NCBI GenBank assembly: GCA_965655605.1
Contig: CBFHHD010000001.1
Coordinates: 5,680 to 69,679 of the forward strand
DNA from: HIMB114 sp965655605
GTDB taxonomy: Bacteria; Pseudomonadota; Alphaproteobacteria; Pelagibacterales; Pelagibacteraceae
Direction: 5' to 3'
Length of the DNA: 64,000 nt
Both the position numbers and the translations under genes were made by a program. Of this stretch, positions 43,648 through 52,671 are shown one piece after another (the first letter of the stretch is position 1; every line of letters begins with the position of its first letter). The notes beneath the pieces are model-generated. The model was not told where the DNA came from, ran no database searches, and worked only from the letters and a program-made list of their open reading frames with translations.

Positions 43648-44190
43648 TTATTTTAAAGGTGCAGGACTACTACTTTTGCTATTCATGTAAGCTATTACAT
43701 TTGCTCTGTCTTTTTCTTTTCTTAATCCTGCAAATGCCATTTTAGTACCTTTGATGTACTTACGTGGCTTATGTAAAAAACCGTTCAGTTCCTCAAAAGA
43801 CCAATTTTTTCCATACGCACTTAGTGCCTTAGAATATTTGAAACCCTCTATACCACCGATTTTCCTATTAACGACTCCCCATAAGGCTGGGCCAATATTA
43901 TTCTTACCACCTTGATTGATACTGTGACATGAGGCACATTTTTTAAAAACCTTAGCCCCAGCTTCAACTGAAGCGCTAGCCAATAAAGGTGTTATCGGAG
44001 CCAAGGTTTGAATGACTTTTTTTTCGATTTGACCAGTGCTTGCTGCTACCTCTACACCCTCAACTACGTAGGCTGACTTTTCTGGGTTTTCTACATGATA
44101 GAGGGCGTTACCAATTTCTTTAATCCCTATAAACACTAATGCTGTAGTTAAAAAAGCTGCAGCGATTTTATTAAATTCAAAACTGTCCAT
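43648..44190 (-). CDS. cycM: Membrane-anchored class I cytochrome c
   Basis: A 180-residue protein with an uncleaved N-terminal anchor (about 8-27, KIAAAFLTTALVFIGIKEIG) and a C-terminal cytochrome c domain: heme motif CASCH near 110, GPALWGVVNRKIGGIEGFKYS, and the methionine ligand in KGTKMAFAG. It resembles CycM/cytochrome c552, which links the bc1 complex to aa3 oxidase in alphaproteobacteria. It diverges from kdsB across 80 bases; this cycM-kdsB-pheA arrangement is conserved. Confidence 0.9.
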   Translation of the reverse strand: MDSFEFNKIAAAFLTTALVFIGIKEIGNALYHVENPEKSAYVVEGVEVAASTGQIEKKVIQTLAPITPLLASASVEAGAKVFKKCASCHSINQGGKNNIGPALWGVVNRKIGGIEGFKYSKALSAYGKNWSFEELNGFLHKPRKYIKGTKMAFAGLRKEKDRANVIAYMNSKSSSPAPLK

Positions 44191-44270
44191 TTGTGATATT
44201 TAGTTACATATATTATTTTTGAATAGATTTAGAGTATAAATTAAGTAACTGTTGTCGCACTTTTATATTA

Positions 44271-44990
44271 ATGAACAAAACTGTAATAATTATTCCAAGT
44301 CATTTAGACGCCCAAAGACTGCCTCGTAAACCTTTATTGGATATATCCGGAAAGCCAATGATTGTTCATGTATGGGAAAGAGCAATTAAATCAAAAGTAA
44401 AAGATGTCTTTGTCGCAACAGCTGATCAGGAAATAGTAGATACAATTGTATCAAATGGGGGAAATGCAGTTTTAACAGGAAAGCAACACACAACTGGCAG
44501 TGACAGAATTCATGAGGCAATTACAAAACTGAATATGGAAAATAATATTATAATTAACGTTCAAGGAGATATGCCCAATATAAATCCTATAACCATAGAC
44601 TTGTTAAATGATTTTATGATTTCCAATGATGAGGCAGATGTTGCAACAGTTGCCAGTCAAATTTTAGATGAAGAAATTTTAGATAAAAATGTAGTGAAAG
44701 CTATTGTACAGAGCAATTTAAAAGGTTCAAACTTTGAAAAGGCTATAGATTTTGTGAGAGAAACAAACGGTGAAAAATATATTTATCATCACGTTGGTTT
44801 GTATGCTTATAGAGTTTCAGCTTTAAAAAAATTTGTAGAGCTCCCTAAAACAAAAAATGAAACAACTAGAAGTTTAGAACAAATGAGATTTTTAGATAAT
44901 GGTGTAGATGTTTTTGTTGGATATACAGATGATAATCCATTAAGTGTTGATACTAAGGAAGATTTAGAAAAAATTAGAAAAATTATATGA
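44271..44990 (+). CDS. kdsB: 3-deoxy-manno-octulosonate cytidylyltransferase
   Basis: Activates KDO with CTP for lipopolysaccharide synthesis. It has 239 residues with IIIPSHLDAQRLPRKPLLDI, GKPMIVHVWERA, TTGSDRIHEA and NVQGDMPNI, all standard KdsB motifs (the usual IPARxxSxRLPGKPL is slightly altered here). The C-terminal SVDTKEDLEKIRK is typical. Its stop overlaps the pheA start by four bases. Confidence 0.93.
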   Translation: MNKTVIIIPSHLDAQRLPRKPLLDISGKPMIVHVWERAIKSKVKDVFVATADQEIVDTIVSNGGNAVLTGKQHTTGSDRIHEAITKLNMENNIIINVQGDMPNINPITIDLLNDFMISNDEADVATVASQILDEEILDKNVVKAIVQSNLKGSNFEKAIDFVRETNGEKYIYHHVGLYAYRVSALKKFVELPKTKNETTRSLEQMRFLDNGVDVFVGYTDDNPLSVDTKEDLEKIRKII

Positions 44991-45829
44991 AACAAAAAAT
45001 TGCAATACAAGGTGAGCTCGGTTCTTACTCACATCTAGCCTCAACTAAAATTTTTAGTGATGTGGATGTTGTAACATGCAGAACATTTGATGATGCCTTA
45101 AATTTTGTAAATAACAATCCAGAAACCGTTTCAGTAATACCTATTGAAAATTCAATAGCTGGAAGAGTTGCTGATGTACATTATTTATTACCAAAATATA
45201 AACTTAACATTGTAGGTGAATACTTTCATACTGTAAGCCATTGTTTATTAGCCACTAAAGGGAATAATATTGAAAATATAAAATTTATCAAAAGTCACTC
45301 TCATGCAATAGGTCAGTGTCAAAATAAAATTAAAAAATATAATTTAATACCAGTTATTGAAGCGGATACAGCTGGTGCAGCGAAAAAATTAAGTTTAGAA
45401 AAAAATTCTGATGTAGGCGTCATTGCATCAGACTTAGCAGCCAGAATTTATGATTTGGATATTCTGGAAAAAAATTTTGAAGATGAAAAAGGAAACACTA
45501 CAAGATTTTTAATAATGTCTTCTGAGAAAAAAGAGATAGAAAATGATAGTAAATTTAAATATATTACAACTTGTATATTCAAGTTAAAAAGTATTCCTGC
45601 TGCTTTATATAACTCCCTTGGAGGGTTTGCTAAAAATAATGTAAATTTAACTAAACTTGAAAGCTTTTCAGTTAATAATACTTTTGACCAAGCCTTATTT
45701 TATTTAGATATGGAAGGGCATGTAAAAAATAAAGAAATTCAAAATGCTTTAGATGTTTTAAAAAAAAATACAGAAAGCCTAGATATTTTGGGCGTTTATA
45801 AAGCATCAAGTTATAGAAATAATAACTAG
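44987..45829 (+). CDS. pheA: Prephenate dehydratase
   Basis: Converts prephenate to phenylpyruvate. Monofunctional, 280 residues: catalytic domain (about 1-180) with IAIQGELGSYSHLA, VIPIENSIAGRV and the TTRFLIMS motif; then an ACT domain (about 195-270) with KSIPAALYNSLGGFAKNNVN and LTKLESFSV, the phenylalanine-binding feedback site. There is no chorismate mutase domain. With tyrC and hisC at 23-25 kb it accounts for the phenylalanine/tyrosine branches. Confidence 0.95.
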   Translation: MKQKIAIQGELGSYSHLASTKIFSDVDVVTCRTFDDALNFVNNNPETVSVIPIENSIAGRVADVHYLLPKYKLNIVGEYFHTVSHCLLATKGNNIENIKFIKSHSHAIGQCQNKIKKYNLIPVIEADTAGAAKKLSLEKNSDVGVIASDLAARIYDLDILEKNFEDEKGNTTRFLIMSSEKKEIENDSKFKYITTCIFKLKSIPAALYNSLGGFAKNNVNLTKLESFSVNNTFDQALFYLDMEGHVKNKEIQNALDVLKKNTESLDILGVYKASSYRNNN

Positions 45830-45877
45830 TCCACAGATTCAAACCTGTAGATTCTTATGCAAGTTGTTATATTAAGC

Positions 45878-45977
45878 CTTGGGGAATTGGTAACAGGTGG
45901 ATGTTACGTTAATCCGGTCAGATTCGAAAGAAAGCAGCCGTACCGTGAATTTTTCAGGTTGTTATTCAGTTCCCTGT
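45878..45977 (+). ncRNA. ffs: Signal recognition particle 4.5S RNA
   Basis: About 100 bases between pheA and dnaX. The apical SRP motif reads GGTCAGATTC, GAAA loop, then GAAAGCAGCC as its partner strand, matching E. coli 4.5S (GGTCAGGTCC-GGAA-GGAAGCAGCC) in length and in the invariant internal-loop bases. The ends pair: GGGGAATTGGTAACA with TGTTATTCAGTTCCC. A -10-like TATATT at 45868-45873 is at the right distance from the 5-prime end. It docks Ffh and delivers membrane proteins. Ends are accurate to a few bases. Confidence 0.9.
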
Positions 45978-45984
45978 ACTAATT

Positions 45985-47640
45985 ATGACAAATAGAAAAC
46001 CAATAGCTTTAAAATATAGACCGCAAAAATTTGATCAATTGATCGGACAAGAATCTATGGTTTTATCAATACAAAATGCAATTAATTTAAAAAGAATACC
46101 AAATGCTTATTTATTAACGGGCATAAGGGGTACAGGAAAAACAACTACAGCCAGGATAATCGCGAAAGCAATCAATTGTAAAGTTGATTTTGGTTCTGCC
46201 GAAAAATGTGAAAGCGAAGGCTTATGCCATTGCGATGCTATTACCAACTCAAATCATATTGATATTCTTGAAATGGATGCCGCTTCCAAAACTGGTATTG
46301 ATGATATTAGAGAAATCCTTGAGGCTTCAAAATATCACCCTTCATCAGCACAATATAAAGTATTTATTATTGATGAGGTGCACATGCTATCCAAACAAGC
46401 TTTTAATGCATTGCTTAAAACATTAGAAGAGCCACCACCGCACTTAAAGTTTATTTTAGCAACTACTGAAGTAAAAAAAATTCCGGTGACAATTCTATCA
46501 AGATGTCAAAGATTTGATCTTAGAAGAATAAAGGTTGATGAAATGAAGACATTTTTAAAATTAATAGCCGATAAAGAGGATGCAAAAATCGATGATGATT
46601 CACTTACAATTATTGCAAAATCATCCGAGGGTTCTGTACGAGATGCCCTATCTATTCTGGATCAAGCCATAATTACTTATAATTTGATGGGTCAAAGTAT
46701 TAGTGAAGATAAAGTAAGGACAATGCTTGGTTTAGCTGATCAAACTAAAATAGTAGACTTGATGTCTTGTATTGTGGAAGGTGACCAAGAAAAATCTCTT
46801 CAAATTATAGAAGAAGTTTTTGATGTTGGGGCTGACCCAAAATTAGTCCTGCACAGCTTGCTTGAAGTTTGTTACTTAATGACAAGAACTAAAACTTTAG
46901 GTAAAATTTCTAATGATCTCAATGTTTCAGAAAGTGATTCTAATAAAGTAAAAGAGTTAGTTAAAAACCTAGATATTACTTATCTAACAATGTTGTGGCA
47001 TTTCCTTTTAAAAGGTTTGGAGGATTTAAACTTATATCCTAACTTATCAATTGCATTTCAAATGTTAATTACAAGACTTTGCCACCTCAAAGATATGCCC
47101 GATCCAGAGATGGCATTAAAAAAAACCGAAACTCTAGGTGGGTTAGTTGAAAGTTCTATTGAATTAGAAAAAAAAAATATAACTGACTCAACAATGCAAA
47201 TAAAAAATGTATCACAAAAAATTGAAAAACCTGCTGTAGAGGAAAATGAAAAATTAATTACATCAAGCATCAAGAATTTTGAAGAACTTATAAATTTATG
47301 TGAGAGTAAAAAAGAAATTGAACTAAAATTTGATCTAGAAAGAAATGTTAAACTTGTAAAATATTCAGAAGGCAAGATTGATATAGAGTTCAATGAAAAG
47401 TTATCTAAAGATTTTATTAAAAATTTAACATCCAAGTTATATGAATGGACTAAAATTCGATGGATAATCACATTATCAAAAGGTATTGGTGGTCAGACTA
47501 TTTATGAAAAGAAAATAGAAACGAAAAAAAGATTAATGGAAGAGGCTAAAAAATCAGAAGTTTATAAGAAAGTTTTAGACGCTTTTCCTGATGCAGAATT
47601 AATTGATACATCCAAAATTAATAGTGAGAAAGGAGAATAA
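45985..47640 (+). CDS. dnaX: DNA polymerase III subunit gamma/tau
   Basis: Clamp-loader ATPase, 551 residues. Walker A GIRGTGKTTTARIIAKAINC (about 46-65), a zinc module with Cys from 64 to 80 (CESEGLCHC), Walker B/DExH-like VFIIDEVHMLSKQAFNALLK near 130, and the SRC motif LSRCQRFDLRR near 170. The tau C-terminal domain starts near 440. No frameshift signal for a separate gamma form was looked for beyond a quick reading. It starts five bases after the SRP RNA and is followed by ybaB and recR. Confidence 0.96.
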   Translation: MTNRKPIALKYRPQKFDQLIGQESMVLSIQNAINLKRIPNAYLLTGIRGTGKTTTARIIAKAINCKVDFGSAEKCESEGLCHCDAITNSNHIDILEMDAASKTGIDDIREILEASKYHPSSAQYKVFIIDEVHMLSKQAFNALLKTLEEPPPHLKFILATTEVKKIPVTILSRCQRFDLRRIKVDEMKTFLKLIADKEDAKIDDDSLTIIAKSSEGSVRDALSILDQAIITYNLMGQSISEDKVRTMLGLADQTKIVDLMSCIVEGDQEKSLQIIEEVFDVGADPKLVLHSLLEVCYLMTRTKTLGKISNDLNVSESDSNKVKELVKNLDITYLTMLWHFLLKGLEDLNLYPNLSIAFQMLITRLCHLKDMPDPEMALKKTETLGGLVESSIELEKKNITDSTMQIKNVSQKIEKPAVEENEKLITSSIKNFEELINLCESKKEIELKFDLERNVKLVKYSEGKIDIEFNEKLSKDFIKNLTSKLYEWTKIRWIITLSKGIGGQTIYEKKIETKKRLMEEAKKSEVYKKVLDAFPDAELIDTSKINSEKGE

Positions 47641-47642
47641 AA

Positions 47643-47960
47643 ATGGATTTTAGTAAAATGCTAAAACAAGCACAAGAAATGCAACAAAAGATGATGGATG
47701 CAAAAGATAATTTAAAAAATATTACAGCTGAAGGTGTATCAGGTGGTGGAGCAGTCAAGGCTACAATCAATGGCCAATCTGAAGTTATTAAGTTGGATAT
47801 TAATGATGAAATTTTAAAGGAAGATAAGGCAGTTTTAGAGGATTTGATTGTTGCGGCTATAAATAATGCAAAAAAGGAAGTTGATGGAAAAACTCAGGAA
47901 GAAATGTCAAAATTAACTGGAGGCATTCAAATGCCACCAGGTTTTAAATTCCCTATGTAA
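47643..47960 (+). CDS. ybaB: YbaB/EbfC nucleoid-associated protein
   Basis: Small dimeric DNA-binding protein of 105 residues: MLKQAQEMQQKMMDAKDNL, then VSGGGAVKATINGQSEVIKL and the conserved end LTGGIQMPPGFKFPM. AGGAG occurs just upstream, inside the dnaX end. The dnaX-ybaB-recR order is almost universal. Confidence 0.95.
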   Translation: MDFSKMLKQAQEMQQKMMDAKDNLKNITAEGVSGGGAVKATINGQSEVIKLDINDEILKEDKAVLEDLIVAAINNAKKEVDGKTQEEMSKLTGGIQMPPGFKFPM

Positions 47961-47961
47961 A

Positions 47962-48579
47962 ATGAAATTAACTGAACCCACATTAGATAAATTAATTCAT
48001 TTAATATCTCGATTGCCAGGTTTAGGACCTAAGTCAGCTAGACGAATTGCCTTACATCTTTTAAAGAATAAAGACAATTTAATGAAACCTTTAGCTGAGG
48101 TTCTTAGAGATGCTCATGAAAAAATCATTAGGTGTAATATTTGTGGTGCTATTAAGTCCTTAGAAATTAACTGTTCCATTAGTAAATGTCACTACATCAA
48201 CAATCCTTATGACCAGTTATGTGTAGTTGAGAATATTGCTGATATGTGGGCTATGGAGTCTACTAATATTTATAAAGGTCATTATCATATTTTAGGTGGG
48301 ACCCTATCGGCTTTAAATGGATCAGACCCTGAGTCATTATTAATAAGTTCTCTTATTGAAAGAGTAAAAAAAAATAATGTTAAAGAAGTTATTATTGCAA
48401 CTTCAGCAACTATAGAAGGGCAAACTACAGCTCATTATATAAATGATAGTTTAAAAGAATTAAAAATAAAAATTACTAAATTAGCTCATGGTTTACCAGT
48501 TGGAAGTGAAATAGAATATTTAGATGACGGAACATTGTTCTCTGCATTTAAATATAGAAATTCCGTAAATGAAAATTAA
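47962..48579 (+). CDS. recR: Recombination protein RecR
   Basis: Loads RecA at gaps with RecO and RecF. It has 205 residues: helix-hairpin-helix (LISRLPGLGPKSARRIALHL), a zinc finger from C57 (CNICGAIKSLEINCSISKCH), Toprim domain with VVENIADMWAME, and YHILGGTLSALNGSDPESL. The finger has Cys spacing CxxC then CxxxxC (SISKC). Translation starts two bases after the ybaB stop. Confidence 0.95.
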   Translation: MKLTEPTLDKLIHLISRLPGLGPKSARRIALHLLKNKDNLMKPLAEVLRDAHEKIIRCNICGAIKSLEINCSISKCHYINNPYDQLCVVENIADMWAMESTNIYKGHYHILGGTLSALNGSDPESLLISSLIERVKKNNVKEVIIATSATIEGQTTAHYINDSLKELKIKITKLAHGLPVGSEIEYLDDGTLFSAFKYRNSVNEN

Positions 48580-48581
48580 TT

Positions 48582-49100
48582 ATGTCAATTTTAAATATTG
48601 TTAAAGAGCCGGATCCAATATTAAGAAAAAAGTGTGATGAAGTTCACAGAGTTGATCAAGATTTAAAAAAACTTATGAATGATATGTTAGAGACAATGTA
48701 CAATGCGCCTGGCATAGGTTTGGCAGCTCCCCAAGTTGGAGTTCTAAAAAGGGTCATTGTTATCGACCTATCAAGAGATGAAGAAAATAAAAATCCATTA
48801 TTTATTGTAAATCCAAAAATTGTATGGAGGTCAGAAGAAATGAATATTAGAGAAGAGGGCTGTTTATCAATTCCAAATCATTATGCAGAAGTTGAACGTC
48901 CAACAAAATGTAAACTGGAATATTTAGATTATAATGGAAAAAAAAACCTTTTAGATGCAGACGATTTATTATCGACTTGTATCCAGCATGAAGTGGATCA
49001 TTGTAATGGTATTTTATTTATTGACTATTTATCAAAGTTAAAAAAAAATATGATTATCAAAAAACTTATCAAAGCTAAAAAAGAAAAAGAAATTTTCTAA
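48582..49100 (+). CDS. def: Peptide deformylase
   Basis: Iron/zinc enzyme that removes the N-formyl group from new proteins, 172 residues. Motif 1 GIGLAAPQVG near 44, motif 2 EGCLSIP with the metal Cys near 90-96, motif 3 QHEVDHCNGILF with HExxH-type ligands near 130-141. In motif 3 the usual HExDH is kept as HEVDH. It lies beside fmt, which adds the formyl group. Confidence 0.96.
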   Translation: MSILNIVKEPDPILRKKCDEVHRVDQDLKKLMNDMLETMYNAPGIGLAAPQVGVLKRVIVIDLSRDEENKNPLFIVNPKIVWRSEEMNIREEGCLSIPNHYAEVERPTKCKLEYLDYNGKKNLLDADDLLSTCIQHEVDHCNGILFIDYLSKLKKNMIIKKLIKAKKEKEIF

Positions 49101-49105
49101 TAATT

Positions 49106-49996
49106 ATGAAGATAGCATTTATGGGCACTCCAGAATTTTCTGTAAATGCCTTAAAAGAAGTGAATAAAAATTTTGGTGTAGATACAATTTTTACCCAACC
49201 TCCAAAGAAATCAAATAGGGGTATGAAAAAATTAATGAGCCCTGTTCATTTAGAAGGCGATAACCTTGGTATTGAGATACGTTATCCTAGTAAATTAATT
49301 GAAGACTACAATTTTTTTTTGAATAAAAAATTTGATTTAGTGATAGTTGCGGCTTATGGACAAATAATACCAGATAGTTTTTTAAAAAAATGTTTGTTTA
49401 TAAATATACATGCATCTCTTTTGCCAAAATGGAGAGGAGCTGCTCCAATTCAAAGATCAATAATGGATAGAGATTCAGAGACAGGTATATCAATTATGAA
49501 AATTGAAAAAGAATTGGACAGCGGTCCTGTAATGCTTCAAAAAAAGTGCCCAGTTACAATTCAAACTATTCATGGTGATTTAGAGAAGCAATTATCATTA
49601 ATTGGGTCGGAATTAATTGTTGAAGCTATTAATAAAATTAAAAATAATAACTTTTCATTTAATGACCAAAACCATGATGAAGCTACTTACGCCAAAAAGA
49701 TTACAAAATTAGATGAGGAAATTAATTGGAACAACTCCGCAGAAAATATTATTGCAAAAATTCATGCACTTTCACCATCTCCAGGTTCTTTTTTTATTCA
49801 TAAAGACTCAAAGTTTAAAATTTTTAAATGCAAAATCTTTAATGATTTCAAAGGTCAGCCAGGAGAAATACTATGTGAAAAAAATAGCCTTTTTATTGCT
49901 TGCAAAGATAAGTCTATAGAAGTTTTAGAAATACAAAAATCTGGCAAAAAGAAGCAAAACATAAAAGAGTTTTTAAGAGGTAATTCATTTAACTAA
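49106..49996 (+). CDS. fmt: Methionyl-tRNA formyltransferase
   Basis: Formylates initiator Met-tRNA with 10-formyl-THF, 296 residues. MKIAFMGTPEFSV at the start, then FINIHASLLPKWRGAAPIQR with catalytic Asn/His, GDSGxxx replaced by ELDSGPVMLQ, and a C-terminal OB domain from about 200 (ALSPSPGSFFIHKDSKFKIF). It shares the stop/start base with truA. The def-fmt-truA chain is conserved in bacteria. Confidence 0.96.
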   Translation: MKIAFMGTPEFSVNALKEVNKNFGVDTIFTQPPKKSNRGMKKLMSPVHLEGDNLGIEIRYPSKLIEDYNFFLNKKFDLVIVAAYGQIIPDSFLKKCLFINIHASLLPKWRGAAPIQRSIMDRDSETGISIMKIEKELDSGPVMLQKKCPVTIQTIHGDLEKQLSLIGSELIVEAINKIKNNNFSFNDQNHDEATYAKKITKLDEEINWNNSAENIIAKIHALSPSPGSFFIHKDSKFKIFKCKIFNDFKGQPGEILCEKNSLFIACKDKSIEVLEIQKSGKKKQNIKEFLRGNSFN

Positions 49997-50733
49997 TGCC
50001 AAGATATAAAGCTGTTCTCGAATATGACGGAACAAATTTTGAAGGATGGCAAAGTCAACCACACGGAAATACAGTCCAGCAATTTGTTGAACAATCATTT
50101 GCTAAAATTAATTTCCAAAAAATTAAGATATTTGGATCTGGAAGAACTGATTCTGGAGTTCATGCTTTGGGCCAGGTGTTTCATTTTGATTCTGTCGAGA
50201 GATTTGATTGTGGAAAAATTATTTTAGGATTAAATCATTTTTTAAATAAAAAATCTGTGAGCATCTTAACCTTAGAAACAATTGACGATCATTTTGATGC
50301 TAGACGTGATGCAAAAAAAAGAACATATATTTATAAAATTTTAAACAGGTCAAGTCCTCCAACGTTGCAAAAAAATCAATACTGGCATGTTTCAAAAAAA
50401 CTTGATGTAAATTTAATGAATGACTCTGCTAAATTTTTTCTAGGTGAGCATGATTTTACAACTTTTAGGTCAGTTTCATGTGAAGCTAAATCTCCTATAA
50501 GATTAATAGAAAATTCAAAGATTGATGTAAAAGAAGATGAAATTTATTATACAATTCAATCAAGATCATTTTTACAACATCAGGTCAGATCAATAGTAGG
50601 TGCTTTAAAATTTATAGGAGAGGGTAAATGGACTTTAGATTCTTTAAGTAGTGCATTAGCGTTCAAAGACAGAAAAAAATGCGCAACACCAGCACCATCA
50701 TGCGGTTTGTATTTAAAGCAGGTAGATTATTAA
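49996..50733 (+). CDS. truA: tRNA pseudouridine38-40 synthase
   Basis: Modifies the anticodon arm positions 38-40. It has 245 residues with the catalytic aspartate in GSGRTDSGVHALGQVFHF near residue 52 and the C-terminal SFLQHQVRSIVGALKFIGEG. YDGTNFEGWQSQPHGNTVQQ at the start is diagnostic. The next gene begins at the base after its stop. Confidence 0.96.
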   Translation: MPRYKAVLEYDGTNFEGWQSQPHGNTVQQFVEQSFAKINFQKIKIFGSGRTDSGVHALGQVFHFDSVERFDCGKIILGLNHFLNKKSVSILTLETIDDHFDARRDAKKRTYIYKILNRSSPPTLQKNQYWHVSKKLDVNLMNDSAKFFLGEHDFTTFRSVSCEAKSPIRLIENSKIDVKEDEIYYTIQSRSFLQHQVRSIVGALKFIGEGKWTLDSLSSALAFKDRKKCATPAPSCGLYLKQVDY

Positions 50734-52668
50734 ATGAAAAATAAATTACTCTGGTCTCCTGATAAAGATAAAATAAATAACTCCAATATTAAAAGGTTTG
50801 CCCTAACCATAGAACAAAAATTTAACATAAATTTTAAGTCTAATTTTAAAAAATTTTATGAATGGTCAATTAATCAAAATAAAGAATTTTGGTCTGAAAC
50901 TTGGGATTTTGTTAAAATCATTGGCAGTAAAGGTAAGAATGTCATCGATAATAATGATGTGTTTTATAGAACAAAATTTTTTTCTGATTCAAAAATAAAT
51001 TTTGCAGAAAATTTATTAGCAAAAAATAATGATGACTTGGCTATTTTTAGTTTAAAAGAAAATGGCCTTAAAGATAAAATTTCCTGGAATGAGTTAAATT
51101 CAAAAGTTTGTAAACTTTCTTTTTATTTTAAAACTTTGAATGTTGGAAAAGGAGATAGAGTTGCGGCATATGTTCCAAACACTATAGAAACAGCTGTTTC
51201 CTTTTTAGCTACGGTTAAAAATGGTAGTATTTGGTCAAGTTGCTCACCTGATTTTGGTATTCAAGGTGTAGTTGATCGTTTCAAGCAAATTGAACCAAAA
51301 ATATTAATTACCTGTGATCACTACTTTTATAATGGAAAAAAAATTAATATTCTGGAGAGGATTCCTAAAATCTTAAATGAAATACCCTCAATCACTGAAG
51401 TTGTTGTTTTTTCGTATGATACTAAAAAAAAAACTAATCATAATTATTATGATTTTGAGCAGATTATAAATGAAGTTAAAGAAGACAAGCTATTTGAAAA
51501 ATTTGAGTTCAGTCACCCAGTTTATATATTGTACTCAAGCGGTACAACTGGAGTCCCAAAATGTATTGTTCATGGTAGTGGGAATGCTCTTATTGAGCAA
51601 AAAAAAGAATTGCAAATTCATTGCGATGTAAAAGACAAAGATAAAGTTTTTTATTTTACAACTACAGGATGGATGATGTGGAACTGGCAAATTGCTTCAT
51701 TATCATGTGGAGCGTCTGTCTATTTATATGATGGCTCTCCGTTTTATCCATCAATAGATGTCCTGCTCAAATATTGCTCTGACCACAAATTCACTTTTTT
51801 TGGTGTTGGTGCAAAATATATTGATCACTTAAAAAATGAAAAGTTTAAAACTAAGGGATTAAACTTTGAAAATTTAAGAACGATTGCTTCGACTGGTTCC
51901 CCTTTAGTTACTGAAAGTTTTGAGTATGTTTATAAACATATTAAAAAAGATGTGCATTTATCATCTATTAGTGGCGGCACAGATGTTGTTGGATGTTTGG
52001 TGCTCGGTAATATTTTTCAGGAAGTGTATGCAGGTGAAATACAAGGACCCAGCCTTGGTATTGATATTGATATATTTGACGAAGGTGGAAAAAAATTACC
52101 AGAGGGTGAAAAGGGGGAATTGGTTATCAAAAAACCATTTCCTTCTATGCCTGTGAAATTTTGGAATGATGATAAAGAAAAAAAAATTAAATCTGCATAC
52201 TTTAATAAGTATTTAAATATTTGGCATCATGCAGATTATATCCAAAAAACTGCCAACCATGGTTATATTATCCATGGAAGATCTGACTCTACTTTAAATC
52301 CTGGTGGAGTGAGGATTGGTACAGCTGAAATTTATAGACAAGTTGAAAACTTTCACCAAATATCAGAAGCTTTAGCAGTAGGACAAAATTTTAAAGATGA
52401 TGTAAGAATTATTCTATTTGTAAAAATGATAAACAATCAAATATTAAGTGATAATTTAATTAAGGAAATTAAAGAAAAAATTAGACTGAACTGCTCTCCA
52501 AGACATGTACCTGCAATTGTTTTGGATTGCCCAGATATTCCAAGAACCAAAAGTGGAAAGGTCGTAGAGATAGCTGTTAGAAAAGTATTAAATAATGAAG
52601 CGGTTAATAATATTGAAGCATTAGCAAACCCAGATACTTTAGAGTATTTTAAAAATCTAAATCTTTAA
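50734..52668 (+). CDS. Acetoacetyl-CoA synthetase
   Basis: AMP-forming ligase of 644 residues. P-loop YSSGTTGVPKCIVHG near residue 268, the ACS-like GDRVAAYVPNTIETAVSFLA near 135, TGWMMWNWQIASLSCGASV, ISGGTDVVGCLVLGN and GRSDSTLNPGGVRIGTAEIY near 500, and the catalytic Lys near the end in PRTKSGKVVEI. The last motif and ISGGTDV separate acetoacetyl-CoA synthetase from the acetyl-CoA enzyme. It would feed acetoacetate into central metabolism. It begins directly after truA and is convergent with dapE. Confidence 0.88.
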   Translation: MKNKLLWSPDKDKINNSNIKRFALTIEQKFNINFKSNFKKFYEWSINQNKEFWSETWDFVKIIGSKGKNVIDNNDVFYRTKFFSDSKINFAENLLAKNNDDLAIFSLKENGLKDKISWNELNSKVCKLSFYFKTLNVGKGDRVAAYVPNTIETAVSFLATVKNGSIWSSCSPDFGIQGVVDRFKQIEPKILITCDHYFYNGKKINILERIPKILNEIPSITEVVVFSYDTKKKTNHNYYDFEQIINEVKEDKLFEKFEFSHPVYILYSSGTTGVPKCIVHGSGNALIEQKKELQIHCDVKDKDKVFYFTTTGWMMWNWQIASLSCGASVYLYDGSPFYPSIDVLLKYCSDHKFTFFGVGAKYIDHLKNEKFKTKGLNFENLRTIASTGSPLVTESFEYVYKHIKKDVHLSSISGGTDVVGCLVLGNIFQEVYAGEIQGPSLGIDIDIFDEGGKKLPEGEKGELVIKKPFPSMPVKFWNDDKEKKIKSAYFNKYLNIWHHADYIQKTANHGYIIHGRSDSTLNPGGVRIGTAEIYRQVENFHQISEALAVGQNFKDDVRIILFVKMINNQILSDNLIKEIKEKIRLNCSPRHVPAIVLDCPDIPRTKSGKVVEIAVRKVLNNEAVNNIEALANPDTLEYFKNLNL

Positions 52669-52671
52669 TTT

